From a virus: 20,660 nt of DNA. A model generated the notes under the pieces. It was given only the letters and a program-made list of their open reading frames with translations, ran no database searches and was not told the DNA's origin. Location: IMG/VR virus record IMGVR_UViG_3300032322_000905, positions 1 to 20,660 of that record; one strand, written 5' to 3'. Each line of letters opens with the position of its first letter. Position 1 is the stretch's first letter. Positions 19,086-20,660 of this stretch are shown one piece after another. Both the position numbers and the translations under genes were made by a program.

Positions 19086-20660
19086 ATGGCAGAATACAGA
19101 TTCATTTCGGGACTATTTGGAGGCACAGGTTCAATCACAGTTAATGGTGCAGCTCCTTTACTATCCTATGAGGAAGGAACTTCTTTAACCATTCTAGGAA
19201 CCTTTGATTCTGGATTTAGTTTTAGCTCCTACAACATAAACAATGGTTTCCTAACTTCGGTAACTAACCCTTGGACATTTACAATGCCGTCAAGGGATAT
19301 CAAGCTCAGAGTTAACCTTACAGGCACATTTACACCAAGTGATGCGGATTATGAACTTAGATTCTTTTCAGAAACTGAGGATCAGTCTAATCAACTTATA
19401 AGATTAGAAATCTATGAATTTGGATATGTTGGTGCTGCAACAAAGAAAGATACCGCAGGATTCTCATTCCGTTGGGGGAACTTTGGTCAAGACGAACTAG
19501 AGCCAATCGTAAGGTCATCATTTAGCTTTGGTCTTGTTGGAATGCGTGACGAGTACTTCGAGCTTCTTGAAGGAGGTTACAGAAAGTGGCTACTTAAAGT
19601 TATAATAGAAGGTGATTTGTTTTGGGAAGGGTACATAAACAATTCTACCCTTACAATTAATGAAGTAGGAATCAGAGAAGTAATGGAGTTTACTGCTTCT
19701 GATGGATTTAATTCATTTGACTCTAAAAGAGTAAATGAGCAGTACTTTGATGGCTTTTCAGGTAACACATTTGTTGGAGGATTCTTTGGGGCATTAAATC
19801 AAACATTCCCTTTGTTAAGGCCAATAAATATGGCCTGTGAAATATACGAGACTAGGCTAGATACTAATGATGGTGTATTTGAACAGCTATTGATTCCTTC
19901 TAACGCTGTGTTTACAGATGGTGAGATACCTTTGTATCTTTCAATTAATGGCATTGTTGAAAATACATCTGTTTACATATCAGAATTCCTAACTTCCCTT
20001 CTGAAGCCATTTCTTTGCAGAGTTTTCTTGTGGAGAAACGAGTTTTATATAATTTCATTGCCTGAATTGGCTAAGGATTCTTATAGACTGTTTAACTACA
20101 ATACAGACGCTGAAAGAGAAGGGATTACAACAATAACTCCTGGCATGAATGTTTCTTGCAAGTTTACTTCAGGACAACGCACAGGGAGACCTGTTTACAC
20201 AGAGTTTACGGCCACATTGCAACTTGGTGTACTAGATTACTCATCTCGTGGAGGAATCTATGAGGAGCCATTTAGTGTTGATTCTTGGGAGTTTAATTTA
20301 GCAGGTAGTGCATACCCAGGAGTTTATCAGTTAAGGCTATGGAACTATGTTCGTTCTATTCCTAGCGGTCAGCCTAGCTCCTATCCAACAGGAACTAATC
20401 CTGCTAGAATACAATATGTATCTGATTCGCTAGGAGAATATGCTAAGATATGGGGCACAAGCTCTGTAAGCGGAACAGGAGACATAAATATATCATTTAT
20501 AGAACTTGACTCTACAAGAGTATTTACTGGTATTCCGATTGCTCAAGACTTAGCGAATACATTAAGTTTTCAGCTTGAGTTTATCTTTGAACCTAGATTC
20601 TCAGGCGAACTACCAAGACCAAATACAAATGCAGGTGTTATGATTAACATCGGAACTAAA
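19086..20660 (+). CDS. Distal tail / baseplate-type protein (partial, runs off window)
   Basis: An open frame of at least 525 residues with no stop to the window end. It begins MAEYRFISGLFGGTGSITVN and is beta-rich throughout. A region at about residues 130-205 reads FSFRWGNFGQDELEPIV..YFELLEGGYRKW..GDLFWEGYI..MEFTASDGFNSF. That matches my memory of Bacteroidota phage tail proteins whose motif is 'YR-V-xxGxLxWxG-x..LTATDGL'. Lying after the tape measure, it is likely a distal tail protein or baseplate hub that links the tube to receptor-binding fibres. The C-terminal part lies beyond the window, so its full function and length cannot be judged. Confidence 0.82.
   Translation, partial: MAEYRFISGLFGGTGSITVNGAAPLLSYEEGTSLTILGTFDSGFSFSSYNINNGFLTSVTNPWTFTMPSRDIKLRVNLTGTFTPSDADYELRFFSETEDQSNQLIRLEIYEFGYVGAATKKDTAGFSFRWGNFGQDELEPIVRSSFSFGLVGMRDEYFELLEGGYRKWLLKVIIEGDLFWEGYINNSTLTINEVGIREVMEFTASDGFNSFDSKRVNEQYFDGFSGNTFVGGFFGALNQTFPLLRPINMACEIYETRLDTNDGVFEQLLIPSNAVFTDGEIPLYLSINGIVENTSVYISEFLTSLLKPFLCRVFLWRNEFYIISLPELAKDSYRLFNYNTDAEREGITTITPGMNVSCKFTSGQRTGRPVYTEFTATLQLGVLDYSSRGGIYEEPFSVDSWEFNLAGSAYPGVYQLRLWNYVRSIPSGQPSSYPTGTNPARIQYVSDSLGEYAKIWGTSSVSGTGDINISFIELDSTRVFTGIPIAQDLANTLSFQLEFIFEPRFSGELPRPNTNAGVMINIGTK

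Noticed and set aside
1-20660. tRNA genes, integrase, lysis cassette
   Set aside because: None could be recognised on either strand; they may lie outside this window.

Overview
The window is about 20.7 kb of an AT-rich siphovirus (long, non-contractile-tailed phage) or prophage of a Bacteroidota host. The host call rests on three things: there are almost no Shine-Dalgarno sites; A-rich leaders precede many starts; and good matches to the Bacteroidota promoter (TTG/TTTG, 19-21 bases, TAnnTTTG) sit at operon boundaries. The virion genes have HK97-type order and there is no tail-sheath gene. No integrase, lysis gene, tRNA, rRNA, CRISPR or insertion sequence is visible.

Left arm, minus strand (1-4750). 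A conserved promoter/operator near 2374-2405 drives a tightly coupled recombination operon: three small proteins, a 23-residue micro-ORF, an ERF-type annealing protein, a RecB-like PD-(D/E)XK exonuclease and a protein with three helix-turn-helix units. Almost every junction is ATGA or TAATG. Copies of one octamer (TTTACACT/AGTGTAAA and variants) lie at both ends of this operon: seven in 1-171 and six in an iteron-like array at 2427-2584. The second array adjoins a GC-rich, hairpin-rich patch and is a candidate replication origin or operator array. A second leftward operon (4688 to 3098) starts from a near-copy of the same promoter. It encodes a small protein, two tandem one-helix membrane microproteins, a Cys-rich GP88-like protein and two small proteins, and ends at a hairpin at 3051-3070. 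A lone 78-residue gene (2770-3006) has its own terminator.

Right arm, plus strand (4838-20660). The order is terS, a pair of 51-base imperfect repeats, terL, portal, a small overlapping gene, a methyltransferase plus two glycosyltransferase-like genes, prohead protease with an extra N-terminal domain, major capsid protein, terminator, gp6-like connector, head-tail adaptor, gp10-like protein, a 59-residue two-helix membrane protein, MuF-like protein, tail terminator, major tail protein, terminator, tail assembly chaperone with a -1 frameshift, tape measure, terminator, a lone minus-strand 56-residue gene with its own promoter, and the start of a large distal tail protein that runs out of the window.

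The left arm supplies recombination and probably replication functions. The right arm packages DNA and builds head, neck and tail. Terminators right after the major capsid and major tail genes, with promoters before the protease-capsid pair and the major tail gene, suggest separately dosed late transcripts. Several late genes have the -7 box only 3-4 bases before ATG, which predicts leaderless mRNAs. The most unusual cargo is the methyltransferase/glycosyltransferase cassette inside the head module, the lone reverse-strand gene in the tail module and the membrane microproteins.
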